NCBI RefSeq assembly: GCF_030450125.1
Contig: NZ_CP123923.1
Span: forward strand, 1,240,001-1,304,000
Source: Streptomyces sp. WP-1
Lineage (GTDB): Bacteria; Actinomycetota; Actinomycetes; Streptomycetales; Streptomycetaceae
Length of the DNA stretch: 64,000 nt
Direction: 5' to 3'
Part shown: positions 51,988-60,771 of the stretch, in pieces
Layout: each line of letters opens with the position of its first letter
Numbering within the stretch: the stretch's first letter is position 1
The notes under the pieces: generated by a model
Told to the model about the DNA's origin: nothing
What the model saw: the letters and a program-made list of their open reading frames with translations, nothing else
The model's database searches: none
Program-made: the position numbers and the translations under genes

Positions 51988-52365
51988 TCAGGTGGTCCCT
52001 TCGGGAAAGGTGTCGCCCAGGTGGGTGATGCCACCGCGGGCGGCGGCTACGGCGGACTCGATACTGCCGTTCCGTACGGCCTTCACGAGATCCTTGTTCA
52101 GTTCGGCGCCGGTCGTGTTCAGCTTGTTCCCGAACGCCTCGCCCGCCACGCTTTCGTCCCGCCCGAAGAACTCCAGCGGCCCGAACCGCTTCCGGTCGGC
52201 CTGTCCGGAGTTCGGGCCCACCACCGGGATGTCCGCCCGCTCCGCCTTGCCGAGCGCGTTCTCAAGGGCGTCCGGCTCGGCGGAGCAGACGAGCTTGATG
52301 CCGCCCCTGGTGCCCCGGAAGGTGTCGCCGGGCGCCTGGCGGGCGACCGGGGCGGCGGTCAGCCG
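51988..52365 (-). pseudogene. Sugar ABC transporter substrate-binding protein remnant
   Basis: The minus strand reads VARQAPGDTFRGTRGGIKLV, CSAEPDALENALGKAERADI, PVVGPNSGQADRKRFGPLEF, FGRDESVAGEAFGNKLNTTG, AELNKDLVKAVRNGSIESAV and AAARGGITHLGDTFPEGTT. This follows the periplasmic-binding-protein type used for inositol/ribose transporters (DALKNAVGKAERAGIPVVG, FFGQDESVAGxxFG, FDLNKDLVKAVQSG), but with at least two internal deletions. About 120 of an expected 320 residues remain, with no signal peptide. It is in frame, so a short peptide could be made, but not a working binding protein. Confidence 0.72.
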
Positions 52366-52671
52366 GGGGTGTCCGCCGTGCCCGCGGTGGCCATGACCAC
52401 GAGCGGTACCGACGTGCGCGAGCCCGAGCGAGAAGAGCGGTCCATTTCCGGTCTCTGGATTATCCGACCCCGAAGACCGCTTATATGACTTATATAATTC
52501 ACCTTCTTGCACCACCCCGTCGCACTCCGGGGTGGTGAAGAGGGCGCGTATTTCACGCCCCTTATGGGATCCGGCCAGAGGTGGATCATAATTGGCCGGA
52601 CAATTCACCGGCATGGCAGTCGGACCAGCTGAGGGACATACTGACGACGTGCCACTCCGCTCCCGGACCGG
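52366..52671. promoter_or_regulatory. AT-rich divergent promoter region before the eight-gene cluster
   Basis: This 306-bp gap contains no gene. Around 52470-52500 the base composition falls sharply (GCTTATATGACTTATATAAT), including a TATAAT box near 52492, the most AT-rich spot in the window. Near 52588-52605 an AATTG-GCCGGA-CAATT inverted repeat lies about 70 bp before the P450 start. These are plausible promoter and operator elements of the operon that starts at 52672. Confidence 0.45.
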
Positions 52672-53913
52672 ATGGCCGGAAAGGCCGCAACGGTGGATTC
52701 GGAAACACTGCTTTCGTCGATGTTCACGGCCGAGGGGAAGGAAGACCCCTATCCGGCCCTGGCCGAACTGCGCCGTATCGCCCCCGTCTATTATCACGAG
52801 AAGCTCGACACCTACTTCCTGACCCGGTTCGCCGACTGCCAGCAGGTCCTGAGCGACCCTTCCTGTCTCACTCCCGATCTCACCTGGTGCGAAACGGAGT
52901 TGCCCGACTGGCGGGAACATCCGGCCGCCGTGTTCTTCTATTCCTCGCTGCTGCGCGCCAACGGCACCGACCATGTACGGCTGCGGCGGCTGGTGGCCGA
53001 CCGCTTCAGCGCCCGCCGGATCGCCGTCCTCGCGGAGCGCATCGAGACCACCACCGCGGCACTCCTCGACCGGTTCGCCGACGCCACCCGCGACGGCGGC
53101 GCGGCCGACTTCCAGGAACTGGTCGGCTACCCGCTGCCCGTGGCCGTCGTGGGCGATCTGATCGGAGTCCCGCACGCGGACCAGGACCGCTTCCACCACT
53201 ACGGGCAGGACGCCAGCCGACTGCTGGAACCGGTGCGCACCGACGAGGACTGGAAGCGCGCCGACGAGGCCGTGACCGCCCTGCGCGGCTACTTCGCCCG
53301 ACTCATCGCCCTGCGCCGGCGCAGACCCGCCGACGATCTGGTCTCCGCGCTGCTCGCGGTGCGCGAGATGGACGACGGCAGGCTCGCCGAGAGCGAACTC
53401 CTGGACATGCTGCTGCTGGTGTTCGTGGCCGGCTTCGAGACGACCACCAGCCTGCTCGGCCTGACCGTGCACGCCCTGCTCAGCCATCCCGACCAGCTGG
53501 CACTGCTGCGCGAGGACCCCGCCCTGGTGCCCAACGGCGTGGAGGAGTCCCTGCGCTGGGACACACCGGTGCGGATGACGGAGCGGATCGCCACCCGCCC
53601 GCTGACCGTGGGCGGCGTCGCGATCCCCCAGGGCGGCAACATCACCACCGTGCTCGCCGCCGCGGGCCGCGACCCCGCCCGGCATCCGGACCCCGACACC
53701 TTCGACGTGCTGCGGCCCGACATCCGGGTGCTCAGCTTCAGCGCGGGCGCCCACTACTGCCTGGGCGCCGCCCTGGCCCGTCTCGAAGGGGCCGCCGTCG
53801 TACGGCAGTTGCTGGCGCGCTTCCCCGGACTGGCGCACGCCCGGCCGCCGGTGCGCCGGGACAGCATCAGCCTGCGGGCCTTCACCCGGCTGCCCCTCGT
53901 CACCTCGGGCTGA
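52672..53913 (+). CDS. Cytochrome P450, first gene of the ACP/ketosynthase cluster
   Basis: This 413-residue P450 has I-helix AGFETTTSLL, ExxR helix EESLRWDTPV and haem loop FSAGAHYCLGAALARLEG. It resembles bacterial CYP107-type hydroxylases. The start is ATG 52672; a GTG at codon 8, preceded by GGAAAGG, is an alternative. It leads a run of eight same-strand genes spaced by no more than about 60 bp, so it probably oxidises the acyl or amine product of this cluster. No ferredoxin gene is included. Confidence 0.92.
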   Translation: MAGKAATVDSETLLSSMFTAEGKEDPYPALAELRRIAPVYYHEKLDTYFLTRFADCQQVLSDPSCLTPDLTWCETELPDWREHPAAVFFYSSLLRANGTDHVRLRRLVADRFSARRIAVLAERIETTTAALLDRFADATRDGGAADFQELVGYPLPVAVVGDLIGVPHADQDRFHHYGQDASRLLEPVRTDEDWKRADEAVTALRGYFARLIALRRRRPADDLVSALLAVREMDDGRLAESELLDMLLLVFVAGFETTTSLLGLTVHALLSHPDQLALLREDPALVPNGVEESLRWDTPVRMTERIATRPLTVGGVAIPQGGNITTVLAAAGRDPARHPDPDTFDVLRPDIRVLSFSAGAHYCLGAALARLEGAAVVRQLLARFPGLAHARPPVRRDSISLRAFTRLPLVTSG

Positions 53914-53953
53914 GCGCACCCGCCCGGAGCCCCGGCCCACAGAAGGGACGTCC

Positions 53954-55084
53954 GTGAACTTCCTGCACACCGAACGCGCCGTGCTCGACCGGCTGCTCCC
54001 CGGTCTGGACGCCGCGCTCGCCGCGCATCCGCTGGCCGAGCTGGAGCGCGCGCCGAGCCCCGCGATCGAGGCGTTCCGCGAGGCGGGCGGCCCGGGGCTG
54101 CTGGTGCCCGCCGAGCACTCCGGTGCCGGGGCCACCGTGCTCCAGGCGGTCCGGGCGCAGCGGGCCGTCGGCGCCCGCTGCCCGTCCCTCGCGGTCGCCA
54201 CCACCATGCATCACTTCTCGGTCACCGGTCTGGTGGAGACCGCCAGGCACGGCACCGGGATGGAGGGTCTGCTGCTGACCGCCGTCGCCGGGGAACGGCT
54301 GCTGCTGGCCTCCGGGTTCGCGGAGGGCAACTCCGGCCAGAACATCCTGCGCCCGGCCATCAGGGCCGAACTCCGGGACGGCCGCGTGGTGTTGAACGGC
54401 AGCAAGAAACCGTGCAGCCTGTCCCGTTCGATGGACCTGCTCACCGCCTCCGTCACGCTCACCGGCGCGGACGGGGTGGCACGCCTCGCGGTGGCGATCG
54501 TACCGGCGAAGACCCCGGGGCTCTCCGTGCGGCCGTTCTGGAACAGCCCGGTGCTCGCGGGGGCCGAGAGCGACGAGGTGGTGCTCACCGAGGTGGAACT
54601 CGATCCGCAGATGGTCGTCACCACGGAGGTCACGGCCGACGCGGTGCCCGACTCGCTCAATGTCGCGGGCTTCCTCTGGTTCGAACTCCTGCTGACCGCA
54701 GGGTACTTGGGAGTGGTCAGCGCTCTGGTCGAACGGGTGCTGGCCAAACCCGGTGGCTTCGGCGGCGATCCGACGCCGTTCCTGGTCGACGTCGAGGCCG
54801 CGATGCTCGCCGTGGAGGCCGTGGCGATGGCCATGGAGACCGAGACCTGGGACGACACGCTGCTGGTGCGGGCGCTGCACGCCCGGTACGCGGCGCAGGA
54901 CGCCATCGCCCGCACGGCGCCCCGCTGTCTGTCCGCCCTCGGCGGGATGGCGTTCGTCGGCTCGCCCGACGGCACCTATCTGGCCTCGGCCGCGGCCGGG
55001 CTCGGCTTCCATCCGCCGTCGCGCGCCCGCATGGCCGGGCCGCTGTGGGAGCACCTCGGCGGCGCCCGGCTGCGCATCGGCTGA
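53954..55084 (+). CDS. Acyl-CoA/acyl-ACP dehydrogenase-like flavoprotein
   Basis: This 376-residue protein follows the acyl-CoA dehydrogenase fold. Its helical N-terminal domain has REAGGPGLLVPAEHSGAGAT, the mid-domain has ASGFAEGNSGQNILRP for FAD and substrate, and a C-terminal helical bundle has LGGMAFVGSPDGTYL. The start is GTG 53954 after AGAAGGG. Because an ACP is encoded in the same operon, the substrate may be an ACP-bound chain, with introduction of a double bond or oxidation next to nitrogen. The expected catalytic glutamate is not obvious, so activity should be treated cautiously. Confidence 0.85.
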   Translation: MNFLHTERAVLDRLLPGLDAALAAHPLAELERAPSPAIEAFREAGGPGLLVPAEHSGAGATVLQAVRAQRAVGARCPSLAVATTMHHFSVTGLVETARHGTGMEGLLLTAVAGERLLLASGFAEGNSGQNILRPAIRAELRDGRVVLNGSKKPCSLSRSMDLLTASVTLTGADGVARLAVAIVPAKTPGLSVRPFWNSPVLAGAESDEVVLTEVELDPQMVVTTEVTADAVPDSLNVAGFLWFELLLTAGYLGVVSALVERVLAKPGGFGGDPTPFLVDVEAAMLAVEAVAMAMETETWDDTLLVRALHARYAAQDAIARTAPRCLSALGGMAFVGSPDGTYLASAAAGLGFHPPSRARMAGPLWEHLGGARLRIG

Positions 55085-55142
55085 GCGACGCGATGCGCGC
55101 AGGGGCTCCGGCCCTCGATCCCACCCCGTCGAGGAGGCACTC

Positions 55143-56393
55143 ATGAGGCGAGAGCACGGTGCGGCACCGCGGCCGGGCGCACCGTCGCCCGCGCGGGCGT
55201 CCTACCGGGTCGAGATCGCCGACACCGTCGACACCGTGCCGCCGGACGTCTGGCGGAAGCTGGCCCCGGCGGACGATCCGCTGTGGGCCCAGGGCGTGTT
55301 CGCGGCGATGGAACGCGGCCGCCTCGGCCCCGAGGGCTACCGCTATCTGCTGCTGCGCCGGGGCGGCGAGTTGGTGGCCGTGCTGCCGCTGTGCCTCTTT
55401 CCCGGGCTGCGCCTGGACGACGTGGTGGGGCCGCGCGAACGCCGGCTGCTGCGCCCGCTGCGCGCCGTGTGCCCCGGGCTGCTGCGCGTGCCCATGCTGT
55501 TCTGCGGCCACCTGCTGGGCCAGGGCCACATCGCGGCGGCGGGACCGCTGCCGCCGGAGGCCGTACGACCACTGGTGGCGGCGGCCGGGGACGTGGCCGC
55601 CTGGTCCGGGCTCGGGACCGTGGTGTTCAAGGATTTCGGCGACCGGGAACTCGCCTTTCTGCGACCGGAGTTGGAGCGCGCCGGGTACTTCTTCACGCGC
55701 AGCATGCCGGACACCGAACTGCGGCTCGGGTACGAGTCGTTCGAGGCGTACGTCCGCGCGCTGCCCGCCAAGCCGCGGCGCAACGCCCGCAGCAAGCTGC
55801 GCAAGTTCGCGGCCTGGCCGGGGGCGCGCGTCGAGATCGTCGAGGACTTCACGTCCCTGCTGCCCGATGTACTCGCCCTGTACGAACAGGTGATGGACCG
55901 CGCGGACCAGACGCTGGACCGCCTGGACGCGTCCTTCCTCGCCGCCCTGGCCGAATCCGCCGAACCCCGGCGGGCGCTGGTCGCCGCGTTCGAGGACGAC
56001 CGCCTGGTGGCCTTCCTGCTCTGCCTGTTCCGGGGCACCGGCGCGACCGGGGCGCGGATCGGCCTCGACTACCGGATCGCCCACGAGGCGCGGCTGTACC
56101 ACGCCGTGCACTACGCGGCGATCCGGCTGGCCATCGAGTCGGGCTGCACCCATATCCGGTTCGCGCAGACCGCGTACACGCCGAAGGTGGAGCTGGGCTG
56201 CGGCCTGGTCGCCCAGTCCTACGCCCTCACCCACCGGCGCCCGCTCCCCCGCGCCCTGCTGCGTGCCCTGCTGCCGCGCGCCCTGGACACCGCCCTGGCC
56301 GAGGCCCTCGGCCCGCACGCCGATCTGCTCCCCGCACCCGTCGCCGCCCCGCCGTCCGCGCCCGAGAAGAGGACTTCGCATGCCCCGAGTTGA
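55143..56393 (+). CDS. FemAB/BioF2-type GNAT-fold acyltransferase
   Basis: This 416-residue protein resembles the peptidogalycan/FemAB-like double-GNAT family. An N-terminal region includes LLLRRGGELVAVLPLCLFPG. The second half has YFFTRSMPDTELRLGYESFE, the PRRNARSKLRKFAAWPGA segment, and CTHIRFAQTAYTPKVELG near the C-terminus. Members transfer acyl or aminoacyl groups onto amines, or are of unknown function. GAGGAGG sits 5-9 bp before ATG 55143. Here it could acylate or take part in off-loading the amine-containing product. It overlaps the next gene by 14 bp. Confidence 0.78.
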   Translation: MRREHGAAPRPGAPSPARASYRVEIADTVDTVPPDVWRKLAPADDPLWAQGVFAAMERGRLGPEGYRYLLLRRGGELVAVLPLCLFPGLRLDDVVGPRERRLLRPLRAVCPGLLRVPMLFCGHLLGQGHIAAAGPLPPEAVRPLVAAAGDVAAWSGLGTVVFKDFGDRELAFLRPELERAGYFFTRSMPDTELRLGYESFEAYVRALPAKPRRNARSKLRKFAAWPGARVEIVEDFTSLLPDVLALYEQVMDRADQTLDRLDASFLAALAESAEPRRALVAAFEDDRLVAFLLCLFRGTGATGARIGLDYRIAHEARLYHAVHYAAIRLAIESGCTHIRFAQTAYTPKVELGCGLVAQSYALTHRRPLPRALLRALLPRALDTALAEALGPHADLLPAPVAAPPSAPEKRTSHAPS

Positions 56394-56847
56394 CGTGGAA
56401 CTGCGCATCGCCGCCTCGCCCGACCAGGCCTGGGCCGCCGTGGCCGACGTCGAGTCCTATCCGGGCTGCATGGACAACGTGGAGGCGGTGACGGTGGTCG
56501 AGCGCGGCGACGCCCGGCACCGTACGACGGCATGGTCGGTCCGTCTCAAGGGCTCGGTCCTGCGGTGGACCGAGGCGGAGGTGCTCGATCACGGGGCGCG
56601 GCGCTTCGACTTCCGCCAAGTCACCGGTGATCTCGGGGACTTCTCGGGCTACTGGGCCGTGACACCGGCGGGCGCGGCGCACAGCACGGTGTCCCTGCAC
56701 GTCGACTTCGACATCGGCATCCCGCTGCTGGCCGAGATGCTCAACCCGGTCGCCTCGGACGCGCTGCGGGAGAACGCCGCCCAGATGCTGCGGGCGCTGG
56801 AACGGCGGCTGGGGGCCGCGGACACGGACGCGGGGGTACGGCGGTGA
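56380..56847 (+). CDS. SRPBCC (polyketide cyclase/START-like) protein
   Basis: This 155-residue protein has the helix-grip pattern of aromatase/cyclase-like proteins: VDVELRIAASPDQAWAAVAD and VESYPGCMDNVEAVTVVERG, then a long C-terminal helix ending ENAAQMLRALERRL. It has no catalytic residues that can be named. It may bind and shape an ACP-linked or free intermediate. Overlaps on both sides (14 and 4 bp) tie it into the operon. Confidence 0.85.
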   Translation: MPRVDVELRIAASPDQAWAAVADVESYPGCMDNVEAVTVVERGDARHRTTAWSVRLKGSVLRWTEAEVLDHGARRFDFRQVTGDLGDFSGYWAVTPAGAAHSTVSLHVDFDIGIPLLAEMLNPVASDALRENAAQMLRALERRLGAADTDAGVRR

Positions 56848-58124
56848 CCGGGAGCCCGGCCGCGGGGCTCGCCCTGGATCACGAACTCCCGGACGCCCGG
56901 GAGACGTTCGACCTGGTCCGCCGGCACTTCTCGCCCCGGCTCGCCCTGACCGGGAGCTTCGCGGGGCGGGGCGCCGTGGAAGTGGGCGCCGAGGGATGCC
57001 GGGTGATCCTCTCCGACGGCCGGAGCGTGCTCGACTTCGGCTCCTACGCGGTGCCGCTGCTCGGGCACCGGCACCCGGCGGTCGTGGCGGGTGTGCGGGA
57101 GGCACTGGAGACCCTGCCCACCGCCACCCGCAGCCTCGCCAACCCGGTGACGGCGCGGGCGGCCGCCACCCTGGTGCGGTACTTCGAGGGTGCCCTGCCG
57201 AAGGTGTACTTCGGGCTGAACGGCGCCGACGCGGTGGAGGTCGCGGTCAAGCTGGCCCGGCTGGCGTCGGGGCGGGGCCGGGTCCTCGCGGTGCGCGGCG
57301 GGTTCCACGGCAAGTCCACCGGCGCGCTGGCCCTCACCCACAGCCCGCTCTTCCGCGCCGGGCTGCGCGGCAGCGTGATCGACGTGGTGCACGCCGACCC
57401 GGAGGACGCCGAGGCAGTCGAACGCGCCGCCGCTTCGGGCGAGTTGGCGGCCGTGGTCTTCGAACCGGTGCAGGGCGAGAACGGCGTCGTGGCGCTGCCC
57501 TCGGCCGTACTGCGGCGCTGGTGCGCGGACGCCCGGCGGCACGGCGCGTTCGTCGTCGCCGACGAGATCCAGTGCGGGCTGCGGCGCTGCGGCGAGCGGT
57601 CCGTGGCGCTCGCGGAGGGGCTGCCGGTGGACGCGGTGCTGGTGGGCAAACCGCTGGGCGGCGGCGTCGTACCGCTGTCGGCGGTGGTGTGCTCCGAGGA
57701 GCTGTACGCGCCGCTGGAGGCGGACCCGTTCCTGCATTCGGCGACCTTCGGCGGCCATCCACTGGCGTGCGCCGCGCTGCCACCGGCCCTCACGGCGATC
57801 GAGCAACGTGCTGCATACGGCGTCGAGTTGGCCGGTGCCATGTCCGAGGGGCTGGCCCGGCTCCGGGCCCGTCACGCCGGTGCGGTGCGCGAGGTGCGCG
57901 GCCGGGGGCTGCTGTGGGGCGTCGACTACGCCTCCCCGCATCTGGCCGGCGATGTCGTCCTCGGCCTGGCCGACGCCGGTCTGCTGGTCTCCCCCTGTCT
58001 GAGCCGCCCCACCACGGTCCGCCTGCTGCCCTCGCTCGCCTGCGGCCCCTCGGAGGTGGCGGAGGCGCTGGCCGCCCTGGATCACGCCACGGCCGAGGCC
58101 GAGGCCCGGTGCGCCGAGAGATGA
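56844..58124 (+). CDS. Class III (PLP) aminotransferase
   Basis: This 426-residue aminotransferase belongs to the acetylornithine/omega-amino-acid class. The PLP site is visible: VYFGLNGADAVEVAVKLARL, GGFHGKSTGALALTHSP, the aspartate of VVADEIQCGLRR (Asp240), and the Schiff-base lysine in AVLVGKPLGGGVVPLS (Lys269). It begins by GTGA overlap with the SRPBCC gene. Such enzymes convert aldehydes or keto groups to amines. Paired with the reductase at the end of the operon, it could aminate a released aldehyde. Confidence 0.9.
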   Translation: MTGSPAAGLALDHELPDARETFDLVRRHFSPRLALTGSFAGRGAVEVGAEGCRVILSDGRSVLDFGSYAVPLLGHRHPAVVAGVREALETLPTATRSLANPVTARAAATLVRYFEGALPKVYFGLNGADAVEVAVKLARLASGRGRVLAVRGGFHGKSTGALALTHSPLFRAGLRGSVIDVVHADPEDAEAVERAAASGELAAVVFEPVQGENGVVALPSAVLRRWCADARRHGAFVVADEIQCGLRRCGERSVALAEGLPVDAVLVGKPLGGGVVPLSAVVCSEELYAPLEADPFLHSATFGGHPLACAALPPALTAIEQRAAYGVELAGAMSEGLARLRARHAGAVREVRGRGLLWGVDYASPHLAGDVVLGLADAGLLVSPCLSRPTTVRLLPSLACGPSEVAEALAALDHATAEAEARCAER

Positions 58125-58174
58125 CCCCGAAGCCCGTCCGCGCCGCGCCCCCGCCGAAAGAGAACGGAACCCCC

Positions 58175-58435
58175 ATGCCCACCCGGACCCGCGAACAGCT
58201 CGACCTCCTGCTGCGCACCGTCGTCTCCGATGTGATCGGGACCGAGCCGGAGGAACTCCACGGCGCCACCAGTCTGGTGGACGACTTCGGGATCGACAGT
58301 CTCGAACTCATGGAGATCGGCTCCCGGCTGGAGTCGGCGCTCGGACTGCGCATCCAGGTACGGGACTTGACGGCCGCCGAGACCCTGGGCGAGGCCGTGG
58401 AGCTGCTGGAGACCCGGCTGGCGGAGCCGCGGTGA
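58175..58435 (+). CDS. Acyl carrier protein
   Basis: This 86-residue ACP carries the phosphopantetheine serine (Ser42) in FGIDSLELMEIGSRL, flanked by the expected helices (LLLRTVVSDVIG and LGEAVELLETRL). It is discrete, not part of a larger synthase. ATG 58175 gives the usual ACP N-terminus; an ATG at 58121 overlapping the aminotransferase stop is in frame and would add 18 residues. Its stop overlaps the ketosynthase start by 4 bp, indicating a matched pair. Confidence 0.9.
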   Translation: MPTRTREQLDLLLRTVVSDVIGTEPEELHGATSLVDDFGIDSLELMEIGSRLESALGLRIQVRDLTAAETLGEAVELLETRLAEPR

Positions 58436-59679
58436 ACGCCCGGGACGCGCGCGGCCGGTTCCGGGTGGCCGTCACCGGCATCGGGGTGAAGTCACCCGCG
58501 GGCAATACGCCCGAGGAGGCGTTCCAGACCTTCCTGGCGGCCAAGTCCACGGCGGCGACGGTCGACCGGCTGGTGGCCGAGGCGGTACCGGTGCGCTTCG
58601 CCTGCCTGGTGCCGCCGTTCGAGCCCGAGGCGTATCTGACCCGCCGCGAGGCCCGGCAGATCGACCGGGTGACCATGCTGGCGCTGTGCGCGGCGGCCGA
58701 CGCGGTGACCGACGCCCGGCTGCCCGGCGATCTGCCCCCGCAACGCACGGGAGTTCAGCTCGGCACCGGCATCGGCGGCCTGCCCAGCATGGAGGCGACC
58801 GCGCTCGACCACGGCGGCTTCCCGATGGGCATGCCGGTGCACACCGTGCCCCGGACCATGACCAACTCCCCGGCGTGCCGGATCGCCATGCGGTTCGGGT
58901 TCCGCGGCTCGTGCACCACGTACGCCACCGCGTGCGCGAGCGGCACCACCGCGCTCGGCGAGGCGGCCCGCAAGATCCGGCACGGCGAGCTGGACGTGGC
59001 ACTCGCGGGTGGCGCCGACGCGCCGGTGACGACCGTCATCATGAGCGGCTTCGCCCGGATGCGGGCCGTCTCCCTGCGCAACGAGGAGCCCTGGCTGGCG
59101 AGTCGGCCGTTCGCCGCGGACCGCGACGGGTTCGTGGTCGGGGAGGGCGCGGCGCTGCTGGTGCTGGAGCGCTGGGACCTCGCGGTGGCGCGCGGGGCGA
59201 GCATCCACGGGGAGATCACGGGCTACGCGGACAACTGCGACGCCTTCCACATCGTGGCCCCTCACAAGGACGGTTCCGTCGCCGCGGCCTGTATGCGCTC
59301 GGCGCTCGCCGACGCTGGACTGGCACCGGCGGCGATCGGCCATGTCAACGCGCACGGCACCTCCACGCTGCTCAACGACCGTGCCGAGGCCGCCGCGATC
59401 GACCGCTGCTTCACCGGTCAGTCCCCGCCGGTCACCGCGCTCAAGGGCGTCACCGGCCATCTCATCGGCGGTTCCGGGGCGTTGGAGGCGGCGCTGGCGC
59501 TGCGCTGCGCCTCGGCGGGGCTGGTCCCGGCGATCGCCAACACCCGCCTCAGCCCCGAGGCCGACCTCGTGGACCTGGTCACCGGCGAGCCCCGGGCCAT
59601 CAGTTCGGCTCCCGTGCTGTCCAACTCCTTCGGTTTCGGCGGCCAGAACGCCTGCCTCGTCCTCTCCCCCGCCCCCTGA
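58432..59679 (+). CDS. Beta-ketoacyl synthase (FabF/KS type)
   Basis: This 415-residue condensing enzyme has the full catalytic set: Cys168 in ATACASGTTALG, His308 in VNAHGTSTLLND, Lys338 in TALKGVTGHLIG and His343 in the same block. It is most like FabF or single KS proteins; there is no chain-length-factor partner in the cluster. The start is GTG 58432. With the ACP it could add C2 units to a starter. No acyltransferase gene is present, so malonyl loading must come from primary metabolism. Confidence 0.92.
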   Translation: MNARDARGRFRVAVTGIGVKSPAGNTPEEAFQTFLAAKSTAATVDRLVAEAVPVRFACLVPPFEPEAYLTRREARQIDRVTMLALCAAADAVTDARLPGDLPPQRTGVQLGTGIGGLPSMEATALDHGGFPMGMPVHTVPRTMTNSPACRIAMRFGFRGSCTTYATACASGTTALGEAARKIRHGELDVALAGGADAPVTTVIMSGFARMRAVSLRNEEPWLASRPFAADRDGFVVGEGAALLVLERWDLAVARGASIHGEITGYADNCDAFHIVAPHKDGSVAAACMRSALADAGLAPAAIGHVNAHGTSTLLNDRAEAAAIDRCFTGQSPPVTALKGVTGHLIGGSGALEAALALRCASAGLVPAIANTRLSPEADLVDLVTGEPRAISSAPVLSNSFGFGGQNACLVLSPAP

Positions 59680-59707
59680 ACCCTCGCGCACGCTCGGAGA
59701 CGGAACC

Positions 59708-60733
59708 ATGCGCATCCTCGTCACCGGTGCCACCGGTGTGATCGGCACCGAGACCGTCGACACCCTGCGCGCGGCCGACGGACCGCCGCACGACCTGGTG
59801 CGTACGGCACGACGCGCGACGGACGCGGGAATCGTGCCCTGGACTCTCGGGCGGGGTCCGGCGCCGGCGCTGCTCGGCGGCCACTGGGACGTCATCGTGC
59901 ACACCGCGGCCTCCACGCGCTGGACGATGACCCGTGCGGAGGCACTGGCCGCGAACGTGGAACCGCTGCGCGCGGTCCTCGCCCTCGCCGGCCGCGACAC
60001 CCATCTGGTGCATGTCTCCACGGCGTACGTCTCCGGGGAACGGGCCGCAGCCGCAACGGAGTTCGACGGCTACCGCAACGGCTACGAGTGGTCCAAGGCG
60101 GTGTGCGAGGAGGTGGTGCGCGAGGAGCACCCCGGACCCCTGACGATCGTCCGCCCGCCGCTGGTCGTCGGCCGGCGGCGCGACGGCCGGATCGCCCGCT
60201 TCTCCGGCCCGTACACGCTGCTGCACGCCCTGGTGTCGGGGCTCGCCGCGGTCGTCGTCGGCGATCCGGACGGCTTCGCGGAGATCAGCCCGGTGGACGA
60301 GGTCGCCGACGCGATCACGGACGCCACCCTCTCCGTTCCGCCGCCCGCCTCCCGTACCGAGATCGTGGCGGCCGGCCCCGAGAGTCTCCGCCTCGCCACG
60401 CTCATCGATGTGACCTGCACGGCGCTGAACACCTTCCGCGCCACACACGGCGCCCCGCCGATCGCCCGCCCCCCGATCGTCCCCCCGGACGCCTGGACCC
60501 GTTTCTTCCTCCCCCTCGCCGACCGCTACCTCTCCCCCTTCCAGTCCGAGGCGGTCAAGCTCCTGGCCATGTTCCAGAGCTACACCAGCATGGCCACCCC
60601 CTTCACCCCGACGCGCCCCGTACGCAACCCTGCCGACGCCATGACGACGGCGGTCCACCACTGGGCCACCCGAAAACCCCGCTTGGCCCTGGCGGAACCT
60701 CGACCGTGGACACTGCTGACGAAGGGGGCGTGA
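59708..60733 (+). CDS. Thioester-reductase-like SDR (NAD-dependent epimerase fold)
   Basis: This 341-residue extended SDR has the cofactor loop ILVTGATGVIGTETVDTLRA, VIVHTAAS, LVHVSTAYVSGE and the catalytic YEWSK (Tyr-x-x-x-Lys). These features, and the following IVRPPLVVGRRRDGR block, fit the NAD_binding_4 family, which includes terminal thioester reductases. It is the last gene of the run, 28 bp after the ketosynthase. It could release the ACP-bound chain as an aldehyde for the aminotransferase, or reduce a keto intermediate. The former is inference. Confidence 0.82.
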   Translation: MRILVTGATGVIGTETVDTLRAADGPPHDLVRTARRATDAGIVPWTLGRGPAPALLGGHWDVIVHTAASTRWTMTRAEALAANVEPLRAVLALAGRDTHLVHVSTAYVSGERAAAATEFDGYRNGYEWSKAVCEEVVREEHPGPLTIVRPPLVVGRRRDGRIARFSGPYTLLHALVSGLAAVVVGDPDGFAEISPVDEVADAITDATLSVPPPASRTEIVAAGPESLRLATLIDVTCTALNTFRATHGAPPIARPPIVPPDAWTRFFLPLADRYLSPFQSEAVKLLAMFQSYTSMATPFTPTRPVRNPADAMTTAVHHWATRKPRLALAEPRPWTLLTKGA

Positions 60734-60771
60734 GCGGGGTCGGCTCCGGTCCCGGTGCCGACCCCGCGGGC

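Noticed and set aside
58432..59679. Type II polyketide (aromatic) cluster
   Set aside because: There is only one ketosynthase with a full catalytic set and no chain-length factor, C9 ketoreductase or paired aromatase genes.
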